Positions 5,288 through 5,562 of a DNA stretch of 5,562 bases are shown in pieces. The notes under the pieces were generated by a model, which saw only the letters and a list, made by a program, of their open reading frames with translations, ran no database searches and was not told the DNA's origin. The position numbers and the translations under genes were made by a program. This DNA comes from SHZT01 sp945889655 (GTDB lineage: Bacteria; Gemmatimonadota; Gemmatimonadetes; Gemmatimonadales; GWC2-71-9), in contig CAMDCH010000183.1 in NCBI GenBank assembly GCA_945889655.1, positions 1-5,562 on the forward strand, given 5' to 3'. Each line of letters opens with the position of its first letter. Position 1 is the stretch's first letter.

Positions 5288-5288
5288 C
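5268..5288. repeat. GTGCGCA / GTGCGTA / GTGCGCA heptamer array
   Basis: Three head-to-tail 7-bp units, on the plus strand TGCGCAC, TACGCAC, TGCGCAC. They have the same unit length and the same GTG-x-G-x-A pattern as the GTGAGAA arrays elsewhere in the window, and again follow a stop codon closely (6 bases after the dehydrogenase TAA). Confidence 0.9.
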
Positions 5289-5294
5289 CCGCGG

Positions 5295-5562
5295 TTACAC
5301 CTCTTCCGTGTCTATTTGCGCTCGCTGGAGCTTGCCGGAGTAGTCCACGTACCCAACCTTGGTTTCCGAGAAAAAATCATAGACCTGCCACCCGCCCTCG
5401 CGGTGCCCGTTGCCGGTCTGCTTTACGCCGCCGAACGGGAGATGGGCCTCGGCGCCGATGGTCGGCGCGTTGATGTACGTGATGCCGTTGTCGAGCGACT
5501 GAAGCGCGCGGAAACCGGACCCGATGTTGCGGGTGTAGAGGCTGCTCGAGAGACCGTACCGG
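5295..5562 (-). CDS. aldehyde dehydrogenase family protein, C-terminal 89 residues (N-terminus beyond window)
   Basis: NAD(P)-dependent oxidation of an aldehyde to a carboxylic acid is the family reaction; the substrate cannot be told from this fragment. The open minus-strand frame enters at the right edge with RYGLSSSLYTRN, then GITYINAPTIGAE, then the conserved C-terminal segment HLPFGGVKQTGNGHREGG and DFFSETKVGYVDYSGKL, ending at TAA (5297-5295). RYGLSSSLYTRN and the PFGGxKxxGxGxREGG block are standard for the superfamily. The PTIGAEAHLPFGG form resembles semialdehyde-type dehydrogenases more than betaine-aldehyde ones, but this is only a hint. The catalytic Cys and Glu lie outside the window. 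A repeat-based terminator follows, so it is probably the last gene of its own transcript. Confidence 0.9.
   Translation of the reverse strand, partial: RYGLSSSLYTRNIGSGFRALQSLDNGITYINAPTIGAEAHLPFGGVKQTGNGHREGGWQVYDFFSETKVGYVDYSGKLQRAQIDTEEV

Overview
The window is a GC-rich piece of bacterial chromosome (roughly two thirds G+C by eye) in which every supported gene is on the minus strand. Read in gene order (right to left), it holds: the C-terminal end of an aldehyde dehydrogenase (5295-5562); a poorly supported 81-residue ORF (4956-5201); a non-coding stretch that may be a structured RNA ending in an intrinsic terminator (about 4715-4912); a short primary-type sigma-70 factor (3742-4602); a YajQ-family protein (3136-3636); RimO, the ribosomal protein S12 methylthiotransferase (1701-3095); HemL, glutamate-1-semialdehyde aminomutase (418-1704); and the N-terminal part of an exported SpoIID/LytB-domain protein (1-461, running off the left edge).

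yajQ, rimO, hemL and the SpoIID-like gene look like one transcription unit. yajQ and rimO are 40 bp apart, rimO and hemL share a 4-base GTGA stop/start overlap, and hemL overlaps the next gene by about 44 bp. The sigma gene is separated from this unit by a good intrinsic terminator. The gene products serve different processes (transcription initiation, nucleotide signalling, ribosome modification, tetrapyrrole synthesis, cell wall), so the cluster looks like co-transcribed housekeeping rather than a pathway.

The organism cannot be fixed from the window. The sigma factor is a roughly 286-residue protein without region 1.1, with the form typical of Bacteroidetes/FCB primary sigma factors. Shine-Dalgarno sequences are weak or absent before most genes, and G+C is high. 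Together these make Gemmatimonadota or a related GC-rich lineage my best guess (inference only).

The most distinctive non-coding feature is a set of 7-bp tandem repeats (GTGAGAA, and a related GTGCGCA/GTGCGTA form) just downstream of three different stop codons. Two of these arrays lie in or next to terminator-like hairpins. Other points of interest are a probable in-frame insertion in the RimO TRAM domain that carries an inverted repeat, and the candidate RNA upstream of the sigma gene, whose helices contain G.U pairs possible only on the minus strand. I see no convincing new multi-gene system, CRISPR array, transposase, tRNA or rRNA.
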